DNA of 64,000 bases from Fuerstiella sp. (lineage in GTDB: Bacteria; Planctomycetota; Planctomycetia; Planctomycetales; Planctomycetaceae): the NCBI GenBank assembly GCA_022843805.1, contig JALHMY010000028.1:30071-94070 (forward strand). The letters are read 5' to 3'. The translations under genes were made by a program, and so were the position numbers. This document shows, piece by piece, positions 7,714-17,400 of this stretch; the first letter of the stretch is position 1; the number at the start of each line of letters is the position of its first letter. A model generated the notes under the pieces. The model was not told the DNA's origin. It made no database searches and worked only from the letters and a program-made list of their open reading frames with translations.

Positions 7714-9312
7714 GTGACATTTTCAACCGGAGCATCCAGCGTGTTGCCAGCCAGTCGAAACCGCCGTGAGGGCTGTCGCCCTGAAGATCATCCGCTGATT
7801 GGACGCCGCGCTTTGGTCCAGGCCGGTGGCATGAGCCTCATCGGGCTGGGGCTGTCGGATCTGTTGAAGCTGGAGACGCAGGCGGCGGGCAGTGATCGGC
7901 CCGGCAAAGCGAAGTCGGTCGTGTTCATCTACCAGTCCGGTGGGCCCTCGCAGCACGAGACGTTTGATCCTAAGCCAGGGGCTCCCGACACGATTCGTGG
8001 GGAATTTGGCGTGGCTCAGACGCATGTTCCCGGCGAGTTGTTCTGCGAACATCTGCCGAAGCTTGCGGCGCGGTCGCAGATGTTCTCAATCGTGCGGACC
8101 ATGCACCACATCGCGGGGCGCGAGTTTCGCAATGAACACCTGAGTGCCATGTACCTGCTTCACACGGGGACGACATCACTGCCCGTTGGAGATACGAACG
8201 CCTCCATCGCCCGACCTCGACCGGCACGGATTCATTGGCCGTCGATCGGATCGATGATTGCCTATGCCGCGCCAACCGCGGCGAATGTGGGTTTGCCGGC
8301 GATGATCGAATTACCGCGTGAAGACGGCATGAAGTACCCCGGCCGCGAATCGGGATTGCTCGGTCCGCAGTATGATCGGTTCGGTGTCGATCTGGCCTGC
8401 AAATGCGGTGCGGAAGGAGGTTCGTGCCCCAATTGTTTTCGGCATGCGGAACCAAATCTCGATTTGGAACGCAGGCCGGGCACGGGGCCGAAGGCATTCT
8501 GGAACAACTCAAGTTGCCGCACGCCGGATTTTCACATGCCGGATCTCGGTATGGCAGAAGGAGTCGGTGTCTCGCGTCTGGACAATCGATCGACTCTGCT
8601 CATGCAGCTCGACGAACTGCGACGGAACCTCGATCAGCGAGAACAGGCCGCGCCGCTTGCAGCCTGGGAAGCGCGTCGACAGCAGGCGATGCGATTTATA
8701 CTGGCGTCAAGTCCTGGCAGACAAAGCCCGTTTGATTTGACTCAGGAAACCGATGCCACACGCGACCTCTATGGGCGCGAAGAGTGGGGGCAGGGATTTC
8801 TCGTTGCACGTCGTCTGATCGAAGCGGGCGTCAGGATGGTGCAGGTCAACCTGCGCGGCTGGGACACACACCAGAACGCCTTCCGCGATCTGAAGGGCAG
8901 ACTGCTCCCATCACTCGACCATTGCCTGAGCGGCTTTCTCGACGACTTGTCGGCACGCGGCCTGCTCGACGAGACTCTGATCGTGATGTGCGGGGAGATG
9001 GGACGGACACCCCGCATTTCGCCAATCACTGAAGGAGGCCGGAACGTTGCCGGCGAAGTCTTCACACCGGGGCGGCATCATTGGGGAGACGCATTCCCGT
9101 GCTTCTTCGCCGGCGGCGGCATTCAGCCGGGACGCATCATCGGCCAGACCGACGCCCAGGGCGGACTCCCAGTGTCTGATGCTTTTACTCCGGAAGACCT
9201 CGCCGCCACCATCTTTCACTGCCTCGGCATCGGCCCTGATCGTGAGTTCCACGATTCCACCGGTCGTCCGTATCGAGTTTATCGGGGCCAGCCGATCAGA
9301 GACTTGTTGTGA
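7714..9312 (+). CDS. DUF1501 exported protein with cysteine-rich insert
   Basis: A 532-residue DUF1501 protein. The start is uncertain: 7714 is GTG and another GTG lies at 7741. A hydrophobic segment (MSLIGLGLSDLLKL) after GRRALVQAGG suggests a Tat-type signal. Family motifs: VFIYQSGGPSQHETFDPKPG, MCGEMGRTPRI, GRHHWGDAFPCFFAGGGI and IGQTDAQGG. An insert near residue 229 reads CKCGAEGGSCPNCF, with a C-x-C and a C-x-x-C pair that could bind metal or form disulfides; the other three DUF1501 proteins here lack it. The protein ends at PIRDLL, the usual family terminus. About 110 bp downstream lies the PSCyt/PSD1 gene, the common planctomycete pairing, so the two are probably co-transcribed. Confidence 0.9.
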   Translation: MTFSTGASSVLPASRNRREGCRPEDHPLIGRRALVQAGGMSLIGLGLSDLLKLETQAAGSDRPGKAKSVVFIYQSGGPSQHETFDPKPGAPDTIRGEFGVAQTHVPGELFCEHLPKLAARSQMFSIVRTMHHIAGREFRNEHLSAMYLLHTGTTSLPVGDTNASIARPRPARIHWPSIGSMIAYAAPTAANVGLPAMIELPREDGMKYPGRESGLLGPQYDRFGVDLACKCGAEGGSCPNCFRHAEPNLDLERRPGTGPKAFWNNSSCRTPDFHMPDLGMAEGVGVSRLDNRSTLLMQLDELRRNLDQREQAAPLAAWEARRQQAMRFILASSPGRQSPFDLTQETDATRDLYGREEWGQGFLVARRLIEAGVRMVQVNLRGWDTHQNAFRDLKGRLLPSLDHCLSGFLDDLSARGLLDETLIVMCGEMGRTPRISPITEGGRNVAGEVFTPGRHHWGDAFPCFFAGGGIQPGRIIGQTDAQGGLPVSDAFTPEDLAATIFHCLGIGPDREFHDSTGRPYRVYRGQPIRDLL

Positions 9313-9419
9313 CGTGGAGCCGGTTACCGATTCGACTTGTGTATAAATGACAATCCGGACGTCCGTCCCACGGTCGATCAGTCTTCCAGCACAGAATCAG
9401 CCAAAAGCGGATCAGACCT

Positions 9420-12400
9420 ATGCCACATGTTCTTCGAGTGACGCTGTTCGCGTTTGTCGTTTCGAACGTATGTGTCGCCGACGAAGTGCCGTCACGGACA
9501 ATGACCTGGTCCCTTCGAGACGAGTTCCTGACGGGAGCTGCGCGGGCGAATCCAAACGCAGATCGTGACGGACAGCCAGTCTGGCACTTCCTTCAGACGA
9601 CGCGTTCTGAGGGACCACCCGAATCGCGGCAGTGGCACCGTGACGGTCGATATGTGCCTCTGGCCAGCGCCGGGGACAAGCTGTTTGGCTCACCGCTGGA
9701 CGGCTGGATCTTTCGCGGACAGGAATCACTCGCCCCGGCGATCGGCAAGCTCACTGCGGAATACGACATCGGGCTGAAGTTTGCGCCGGGCGACGTTTTG
9801 ATCGCACCCGGGCCTGATCACGCCATCGTCGTCGGCTGGCGGAGTCCGGTGGGCGGCAAGCTGGAGATACAGGGGTCGTTCGAGCACGGACAGTCGTGCT
9901 GCGGCGACAACTCAAAGATTCGCTGGTATGTGGAACGCGGACCAGCGCCTGAGGAAACAAACGGTTTCACTCCGACGGTGCTGGCTTCAGGCGATGCGGA
10001 TTTTGGAACTTCGACTCAGCGCGGAAAATTTCACATTCGTGATCAGGTGGTGCAACCGGACGACTACCTGTACTTCATCGCTGATGCGTCCACCGATGGT
10101 ACTGCGACACCTCATCACGGCGACGCAACACGTCTGGAAGTAACGCTGACTGTGCACGATGCCGTGGTGCCACCACCTCCATCATTCGAGAACGACATTC
10201 TCCCGTTGCTGGCGTCAAAGTGCCACGATTGCCATGGCGGCGACGTGCGGGAAGCGAAACTCGATTTGCGGACACTCTCCGAAATCCTGCGAGGTGGTGA
10301 AAACGGCCCGGCTGTTGTTCGCGGGCAGCCTCACGAGAGTTTACTCATCGATCTGGTTGCCACGGGACAGATGCCACCGGGAGAGGATGGCAAACTCAGC
10401 ACAGACGAAATCGCACTGCTGCAACGCTGGGTCAGGGCGGGGGCTCCGGCCGAAGAACATGTTGTTTCACTGCCGCCACATGTTCAGGTCAGCGAGTCCG
10501 ACCGCAACTTCTGGGCGTTTCAGCCGCCTCGAAAATCCGCAGAGCCATCCGTGAGGAGCGAAGATCGCGTACGGACGCCAATCGACCGGTTTCTGCTGGC
10601 ACAACTGGAATCGAAAGGGCTGGAATTTTCACCCGATGCAGATAAGGCTGTGCTCATTCGGCGGGCCTTTCTCGACCTCATCGGACTCCCCCCGGAACCA
10701 GCGGCTGTCGAGACGTTCCTGAAAGACTCACGACAAAATGCGTACGAGCTGTTGATTGACGAGTTACTGAAATCCCCGCATTACGGCGAACGCTGGGGGC
10801 GGCATTGGCTCGATGCAGCGGGTTATGTCGATGGCAAACTCGACAACGACCTCGGGTCGATCTACCCCAGCAACGGCATCTGGCGGTATCGCGATTACGT
10901 CATTCAGGCGTTCAACGACAATATGCCGTTCAACCAGTTCCTCACCGAGCAAATCGCCGGGGACGAACTGGTCGACTGGCGCAAGGCCGAGTCCTTTGAC
11001 GCACGGACAGTTTCACTGCTGACCGCGACCGGCTTCCTGCGAAATGTCGACGATCACACCGACTTTGATCAGTATGGGATCGAGAAGCGGTACGAAGTCG
11101 TCAATGAGACGCTCGACATGTTCTCGACGGCGGTCCTGGGATTGACGTTGGAATGCTGCCGCTGTCACAACCACAAATATGACCCGCTGCCGCAGCGGGA
11201 TTACTATCGCCTGATGGCCTGCTTCGAGCCGGCCTTTAATCCGCATTCCTGGAAGAAGCCGAAGGATCGCTTTCTGGTCGATGTCTCAACTAAAGAACGA
11301 GCCGCCATCGATCAGAGTAATACGGAGATCGATCAGCAGGTTGCGAACCTGACGAAGATCGAAGCCATGCTGCGACAACAGGTTCGGCAGCGCGTTTGCG
11401 AGTCGCGCTTCGATGCGATCTCGGAAGAAACCGTTCGGAGTCCTGCTTTCAGGCAGTTCATCGCGGCAAGCTGCCTGAAAACAGAACTGCAAACAAGTGA
11501 GTTCGAGCAACTTAGTGACGCAGAGAAGACGCTGGCAAAAAATCACGAAGTGGCATTCAAAGTCAGCGATGCTGATATCGACGCCGCCCTGACTGATGAC
11601 GAAAAGATGACGCTCAAGTCGAACGCCGAACAACGTGCGGCCTTGTCGTCACAGAAGAAGACCTACGGCGACATCCAGGCACTCTGGGATGTTGGTCCGC
11701 CACCCGTGTCGCATGTCCATCGTCGCGGCAACGTCAGGGCGCACGGCGTGCTTGTACAACCTGGGTTCCCTGAGGTCCTGCAAACAGTCGCGAGTGTCGG
11801 CTTTCGCTCCGCGAAAGCACTTCCTTTCCCGGAGCGAAAGGCGACTAACCCGTCAAGTGCGGACTCAACTTCGGATCCATCTGAAGCACAGGGCGAAACA
11901 AGCGGTCGCCGTCTCGCGCTGGCTCACTGGCTGACTCAGCCCGATCATCCGCTGACGGCAAGGGTGTTCGTTAACCGTGTCTGGCATCATCACTTTGGCC
12001 GCGGAATCGTCGGGACCCTCGGAAACTTTGGCCACTCGGGGAGTTTGCCTTCGCACCCGGAGCTGCTGGACTGGCTCGCAGTCGACTTCATTGAGAACGG
12101 CTGGAGCATTAAGCGTCTGCATCGACAGATGATGTTGTCGACCGCGTATCGGCAGTCGTCGCGTCGTCCCGCTCGTCGTCCCGGCTTTACCCAGCCAGAG
12201 TCTGACCGCCCGGAGGCGGGACCGGAGATGGCGGAACGCGCTGAGCAGACCGATCCGGAGAATCGGCTGCTGTGGCGGATGAACATGCGGCGTATTGAAT
12301 CCGAAATCGTGCGAGATTCAATTCTGTCGGTTTCCGGTGCTCTCGACCGAACTGCGGGGGGCCCTCCAGTCGAGATCACGAGCCCAGCCGATGGTTTGTC

Positions 12401-12848
12401 CGAGGCTAAACCTGCGCCGACGCCGACCAGTCCGAACCGGCGGAGTGTATACCTTTTCGCACGGCGGGTTTATCCGCTGAAGTTTCTGGAGATCTTCGAC
12501 GCGCCCATCATGCCGGTGAATTGCACTCAGCGAATGAACTCGGCAACCGTGCTTCAATCGCTGGCGGTTCTCAACAGTGAATTCCTGTTCTCCCAATCCG
12601 AAAAACTGGCAGTGAGGATCAGCGAGACAGCCGGTCCGGAGAGCGACCAGCGCGTGAAGCTGGGGTTCCGGATCGTGCTTGCCCGACAGCCAGCAGAGAG
12701 CGAACTAACAAAGAGCGTCACGTTTCTGAAAGAGCAGGAACACGGTTACGTGTCTGCAGACATTCCCGCCGAGAATAGGCGACAGATGGCACTGGCCGAC
12801 TTCTGCCACATGCTCCTGTCGTCCAGCGAATTTCTATATGTGGAGTAG
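9420..12848 (+). CDS. PSCyt1/PSCyt2 (DUF1549)/PSD1 (DUF1553) protein
   Basis: A 1142-residue exported protein. Residues 1-20 form a signal peptide ending near VCVA. Residues 20-240 are an extra domain not usual at this position, with no clear family. PSCyt1 follows: ENDILPLLASKCHDCHGG, a CxxCH haem-binding motif at about 268-272, then GQMPPGEDG. DUF1549 runs from VRTPIDRFLLAQLE (about 383) to CCRCHNHKYDP, with a second CxxCH (about 580). DUF1553/PSD1 runs from about 829 (RLALAHWLTQPDHPLTARVF) to the end. An 18-residue stretch at about 792-809 comes from a palindromic repeat (11793-11846) inserted in frame, in the variable region between DUF1549 and DUF1553. The family is planctomycete-specific and tied to DUF1501 partners; its reaction is unknown, with a role in electron transfer or carbohydrate oxidation often suggested. 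Confidence 0.93.
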   Translation: MPHVLRVTLFAFVVSNVCVADEVPSRTMTWSLRDEFLTGAARANPNADRDGQPVWHFLQTTRSEGPPESRQWHRDGRYVPLASAGDKLFGSPLDGWIFRGQESLAPAIGKLTAEYDIGLKFAPGDVLIAPGPDHAIVVGWRSPVGGKLEIQGSFEHGQSCCGDNSKIRWYVERGPAPEETNGFTPTVLASGDADFGTSTQRGKFHIRDQVVQPDDYLYFIADASTDGTATPHHGDATRLEVTLTVHDAVVPPPPSFENDILPLLASKCHDCHGGDVREAKLDLRTLSEILRGGENGPAVVRGQPHESLLIDLVATGQMPPGEDGKLSTDEIALLQRWVRAGAPAEEHVVSLPPHVQVSESDRNFWAFQPPRKSAEPSVRSEDRVRTPIDRFLLAQLESKGLEFSPDADKAVLIRRAFLDLIGLPPEPAAVETFLKDSRQNAYELLIDELLKSPHYGERWGRHWLDAAGYVDGKLDNDLGSIYPSNGIWRYRDYVIQAFNDNMPFNQFLTEQIAGDELVDWRKAESFDARTVSLLTATGFLRNVDDHTDFDQYGIEKRYEVVNETLDMFSTAVLGLTLECCRCHNHKYDPLPQRDYYRLMACFEPAFNPHSWKKPKDRFLVDVSTKERAAIDQSNTEIDQQVANLTKIEAMLRQQVRQRVCESRFDAISEETVRSPAFRQFIAASCLKTELQTSEFEQLSDAEKTLAKNHEVAFKVSDADIDAALTDDEKMTLKSNAEQRAALSSQKKTYGDIQALWDVGPPPVSHVHRRGNVRAHGVLVQPGFPEVLQTVASVGFRSAKALPFPERKATNPSSADSTSDPSEAQGETSGRRLALAHWLTQPDHPLTARVFVNRVWHHHFGRGIVGTLGNFGHSGSLPSHPELLDWLAVDFIENGWSIKRLHRQMMLSTAYRQSSRRPARRPGFTQPESDRPEAGPEMAERAEQTDPENRLLWRMNMRRIESEIVRDSILSVSGALDRTAGGPPVEITSPADGLSEAKPAPTPTSPNRRSVYLFARRVYPLKFLEIFDAPIMPVNCTQRMNSATVLQSLAVLNSEFLFSQSEKLAVRISETAGPESDQRVKLGFRIVLARQPAESELTKSVTFLKEQEHGYVSADIPAENRRQMALADFCHMLLSSSEFLYVE
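11793..11846. repeat. 54-bp palindromic element inside a coding sequence
   Basis: Arms GGCTTTCGCTCCGCGAAAG and CTTTCCCGGAGCGAAAGGC are inverted complements with one or two mismatches. The length is a multiple of three and the reading frame of the PSCyt/PSD1 gene is kept through it. Confidence 0.8.
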
Positions 12849-12860
12849 CGATCGTTTGTG

Positions 12861-12949
12861 GTCCTGCCTTCAGGCGGTTTCGTGACAGCAGCAACCAGAT
12901 TTCAATTTCGTACGATAGAGATCATACAATCGCCGCCTGAAGGCGGAAC
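12861..12949. repeat. inverted repeat between PSD1 and DUF1501 genes
   Basis: GTCCTGCCTTCAGGCGG (12861-12877) and CCGCCTGAAGGCGGAAC (12933-12949) match in 15 of 17 positions as inverted repeats, and each arm is itself a near-palindrome. It fills the 126-bp spacer between the two genes and produces a spurious upstream extension of the next frame. Confidence 0.8.
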
Positions 12950-12974
12950 TAAGAATAAGGCGGGACAACGAACG

Positions 12975-14414
12975 ATGATGCAGCAATTCACGCGACGGTC
13001 GATGCTCAATCAGCTCGGAAGTGGCTTTGGCACAATGGCACTGGCGGGTTTGCTTGAACACGCGGGACTACTACCTTCGGCAGGTGCGGTGGAAGTATCT
13101 CGCGGTGTGAGTCCGCTCGCTCCGCGGTCGGCTCATTTTCACGGCAAAGCAAAAGCCGTCATTCAGTTGTGTCAGAACGGTGGTCCGTCACAGATGGACC
13201 TGTTTGATCACAAGCCGGAGTTGTCCAGGCGCAGCGGCCAGGCGCACCCGGAACAGGTCGAAGTTTTTCAACTGGGCAACAGGAACGTCCTGCTGGGGAC
13301 ACCGTTCAGGTTCGCAAGACATGGCCAGTGTGGGATGGAACTTTCGGAACTAATTCCGCATCTGGCCGGGGTCGCGGACGACGTCTGTCTCGTCCGCTCG
13401 ATGTTCACGGAGAACAACAATCATCCGTTCGCGCTGAATATGCTGCAGACTGGCAAGACGTTTAATGGCCGCCCCGCGATGGGATCGTGGATCGGGTACG
13501 CGCTGGGGACCGAGAATCAGGACTTGCCATGTTACATCGTGCTCCGTGACCCGGCGGGCTACAACACGTCGGGCAAGATGGTGTGGTCAAATGGCTGGCT
13601 TCCCCCCGTTTATCAGGGGACCGAATTCAGTTCTTCGGGGACGCCGGTTCTGCATTTAAATCCTTCACGTCAGGCGTCTTCTGAGTCCCGGAATCGGTCA
13701 CGCCAGTTTCTGCAGGAACTGAACGCGGCGCATCTTGAAAATCATCCAGGGGAATCAGAACTCGAAGCCCGCATTCAGAACTTTGAGCTCGCTGCACGCA
13801 TGCAACTGACGGCGACGCGGGTGCTGGACTTGTCGCAGGAGACCGAAGCGACTCGCAGGCTCTACGGACTCGACAACCCGTCGACGGCGGGCTATGGCAC
13901 GCGTTGCCTGATGGCCCGGCGACTCGTTGAATCTGGCGTGCGGTTCGTGCAGGTCTTCCCGCCGCTCAGTCCCAGCTTCCAGCCGTGGGACAACCATGGG
14001 GATCTCAGGAACGGGCTCAGGACAATCTGTGGTCAGGTGGATCAGCCGAGTGCCGCACTGATCACGGACCTGAAACAGCGAGGTTTGCTGGACGATGTCA
14101 TCGTCCAGTGGACGGGCGAATTCGGACGCCTGCCGATCACCGAGGGATCCGATGGCCGCGATCACAATCGGCACGCTTTCAGCCTGCTGATGGCAGGCGG
14201 CGGATTTAAGTCCGGCCACATTTACGGGTCCACCGACGAGTTCGGCTACAAGTCCGTCGAGAACCGCGTCAGCGTCCCCGACCTGCACGCCACGATCCTT
14301 CATCAGCTGGGGATCGACCACACAAGACTAACTTTCACGCACAACGGACGGCCGGAGCGATTGACGGACCCCGACGTGACCGGGGCCAGAATTGTTGAGG
14401 AGTTGCTGGCATGA
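12975..14414 (+). CDS. DUF1501 exported protein
   Basis: A 479-residue DUF1501 protein. The frame is open from 12858, but those codons are a palindromic repeat; the ATG at 12975 (MMQQFTRRSMLNQLGSGFGT) begins a Tat-like signal with FTRRSML. Family motifs: IQLCQNGGPSQMDLFDHKPE, VQWTGEFGRLPITEGSDGRD, LLMAGGGFKSGHIYGSTDEF and LHQLGIDHTRLTF. It belongs to the sub-type with the GRDHN segment also seen in the 17754 gene. Its TGA (14412-14414) overlaps the first possible ATG of the next PSCyt gene (14411), implying translational coupling of the pair. Confidence 0.92.
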   Translation: MMQQFTRRSMLNQLGSGFGTMALAGLLEHAGLLPSAGAVEVSRGVSPLAPRSAHFHGKAKAVIQLCQNGGPSQMDLFDHKPELSRRSGQAHPEQVEVFQLGNRNVLLGTPFRFARHGQCGMELSELIPHLAGVADDVCLVRSMFTENNNHPFALNMLQTGKTFNGRPAMGSWIGYALGTENQDLPCYIVLRDPAGYNTSGKMVWSNGWLPPVYQGTEFSSSGTPVLHLNPSRQASSESRNRSRQFLQELNAAHLENHPGESELEARIQNFELAARMQLTATRVLDLSQETEATRRLYGLDNPSTAGYGTRCLMARRLVESGVRFVQVFPPLSPSFQPWDNHGDLRNGLRTICGQVDQPSAALITDLKQRGLLDDVIVQWTGEFGRLPITEGSDGRDHNRHAFSLLMAGGGFKSGHIYGSTDEFGYKSVENRVSVPDLHATILHQLGIDHTRLTFTHNGRPERLTDPDVTGARIVEELLA

Positions 14415-17400
14415 TGGCATTCATCGGTTTGCAGGTCGGCCCGAATGCCGCTTCGTGTGACGGACTTCCAGTCCGTCGTAACCGGCGATCTATGAACTGG
14501 AAGTCCGTCGTACGGAGAACGTTACCGGCTTCGCTGAGTCGCATCACATTCGTGGTTGTGGCGATGGCGTTGGCGACAATGGTGTCGAAGTCAGATGCTT
14601 CTGACAGGGACGACCACTTCGAGCGGCACGTCCGTCCGCTGTTGATCGAGCGCTGTCACAAGTGCCATGCTGGCGTCGAGGCGAAAGGTGGGCTTCGCCT
14701 TGATTCACGGGCAGCAGCGCTAAAGGGTGGCGATACAGGGGCGGCGATCGACGTCGGCAGGGGCGAAGAGAGCCTGCTGCTTCAGGCGGTGCGTCACGAG
14801 AACGGTCTGGAGATGCCGCCCGATGGAAAGCTGACTTCGGCACAAATTGTTGCCCTGTCCCAGTGGATTCGCGATGGTGCCGTCTGGCCTGGCTCGTCTG
14901 CGACTGCGCCCGCTGACAGTACAGAGACTGTTGCCATCACGGCGCCGCAGCGGCCTAACAGCGAAAATCTGGCAGCGGCGCTGCAACTTTGGCTGCGTGC
15001 GGACTCGCTGCAGCTGGCCGATGGCGAGAGCGTGCCGGTCTGGCCCGATCAGAGCGGGCATGGCCGTGATCTTTCGGCGACGAAGGGAGCCCGTGAAGGA
15101 GGCGTCGGCGGGCCGGGGAACTTCGTGCAGCAGAGCAATCTGTATGGCCGTCCGGCGGTTCGGTTCTCGCAGGCGACGGGGCTGGCCTCTTCGCCAGGCA
15201 ATCCGGTGGATATTCGCGGGGATGCCGCCCTGACAATGACGATCGCGATGAACCTCAGCCAGTTCGATGGGCAGCCGTCGCACTCGACGGTCTTCAGCGT
15301 TGGGAATCCCGCGTTCGGAAGCGATCCAGGCAAGCCGCTCGCCGCACTCATCGAAATCGATCTGCCGCAACAGTTCTCACTCGATTTCGCCGGAGGCTGG
15401 GGACACGACGCAACCCCCGGCCCCGGCTCGTTCCAGCCCTTCTTCGGCAAGCCCGTTATCGTGACGATCGTAAAGACCCCCGGGCCGATCAGGGAAACCA
15501 CTCGATTCTTTATCAACGGCAAGGCAGTGGTGGATAGTCGTGGATCGCTCCGCGATCCAGCGTCATCATCCCTGGCGTCGTCTGCCTCTCCTTCAGCAAC
15601 AGCCGCGGCAGTTTCTGCATCGCCGGATCAGGGTGCGATCCACGACAATGTGCCCGACATTCAGCACCGAACAGATGTTGGCGTAATCCTGGGCAAAGCC
15701 CTCAGCTGGTGCGGCGCGATTCAGGGAGATATCGGCGAGGTTTTGCTGTATAATTCCGCTTTGAGCGACTCCGATCGGCTCGGCGTGGAAGTGTATCTCG
15801 GTGAGAAGTTCGGTCTGTGGATCGACGAAGAGCGAACCGTCGAGAAGCAGGCCGTCTATACCGACGCGGAGAAAAGCCATTGGGCCTACCAGCCTGTTCG
15901 CGACGCTGTACTACCAGTTGTGAAGAACGAAACGTGGGTCCGTACTCCGGTCGATCGCTTTACGCTGGCGGCGTTCGAGTCTCACTCGCTGAGTCCCGCT
16001 CCGGAAGTCGACAAGCAGCTGTTTCTCCGCCGAGTGACGTTCGATCTGACGGGGTTGCCGCCGAGCCCCGTGGAGGTCGATGCTTTTTTGGCCGACACGT
16101 CGCCTCAAGCCCGTGAGACCGTCGTCGATCGGCTGCTCAGGTCGCCCCACTACGGCGAACGCTGGGGACGCCACTGGCTGGACCTTGTGCGTTACGCGGA
16201 ATCGACCGCCAACGATGCGAACGCGGTAATGCCATATGCATGGCGGTATCGCAACTACGTCATCGACGCATTCAACAGCGATCTCCCTTACGACCAGTTC
16301 CTGATCGAACAGCTCGCGGGCGATCTCCTGCCGCCGACCGAATCAATCGCTGTCAACACGCGACGCACAATCGCGACGGGATACCTGATGATCGGCCCGA
16401 AAGCGCTGGCCGAGACCGACAAGGAGCAGTCGAGGCTTGATATCGTCGACGATCAGATCGACGTAACTGGTCGAGCAATGCTTGGACTGACGCTCGCCTG
16501 TGCCCGCTGTCACGATCACAAGTTTGATGCGATTCGCACCAGCGACTATTACGCGCTGGCGGGGATCTTCCGCAGCACGGAACCGTTCCGGAACGAAGTC
16601 CGCAACGCCACGATGTGGTGGGAGTTCCCGGTGCCGCAGGGGGAAGGCATCGAACCGCTGATAGTCATGGCGCCGAAGGAAACTCAGCCGCGCAATCTCC
16701 GAGTCCACCTGAGAGGAAACCGTTTTACTCTGGGAAAAGTCGCTCCGCGTGACGCTCCCGGAATTATCGCCGCAGCCAGTTTGTCGACTGATGATGATAC
16801 ACTGTCGATCATCGACCCGCATCAAATGAGCAGCGGCCGACTGGAACTGGCCCGCTGGATCGCCAGCCCGACAAATCCGCTGACTGCGCGCGTTCTGGTG
16901 AATCGTGTCTGGCAGCTGCACTTCGGACGAGGCATCGTCGGCACGCCTGACAACTTTGGCGCCCGTGGTGAACTTCCGTCCGATCCAGCGCTTCTCGACT
17001 GGCTGACGACGCAGTTCATCCAGAGCGGCTGGAGCGTCAAAAGACTGCACCGATTGATCGTTTTGTCGAACACGTATCGGTTGCAGAACGATGGTCGCGG
17101 AGCGATCCAGGATTATCCGAACTTATCCGCCTGTCAGTTTCACCGCCGTCGCCTGTCTGCCGAAGAACTTCGCGACGCAGTTCTGGCCGTCAGCGGCCAG
17201 CTCGACCCCGTGCCAGGCACTTCGGAGAGCGGCGAATTCCTGATTTCGAAGGCGGAGGATATCAGCGCCATGATCCGCCCAAATCGCGTGGGCGCTGATG
17301 ACGAGTACTACACGACCTTCCGCAAACGCTCCGTCTACCTGCCGATCGTCCGCAATATGATGCCCGACGTTCTAACCCTCTTCGACGCTGCCGATCCGAA

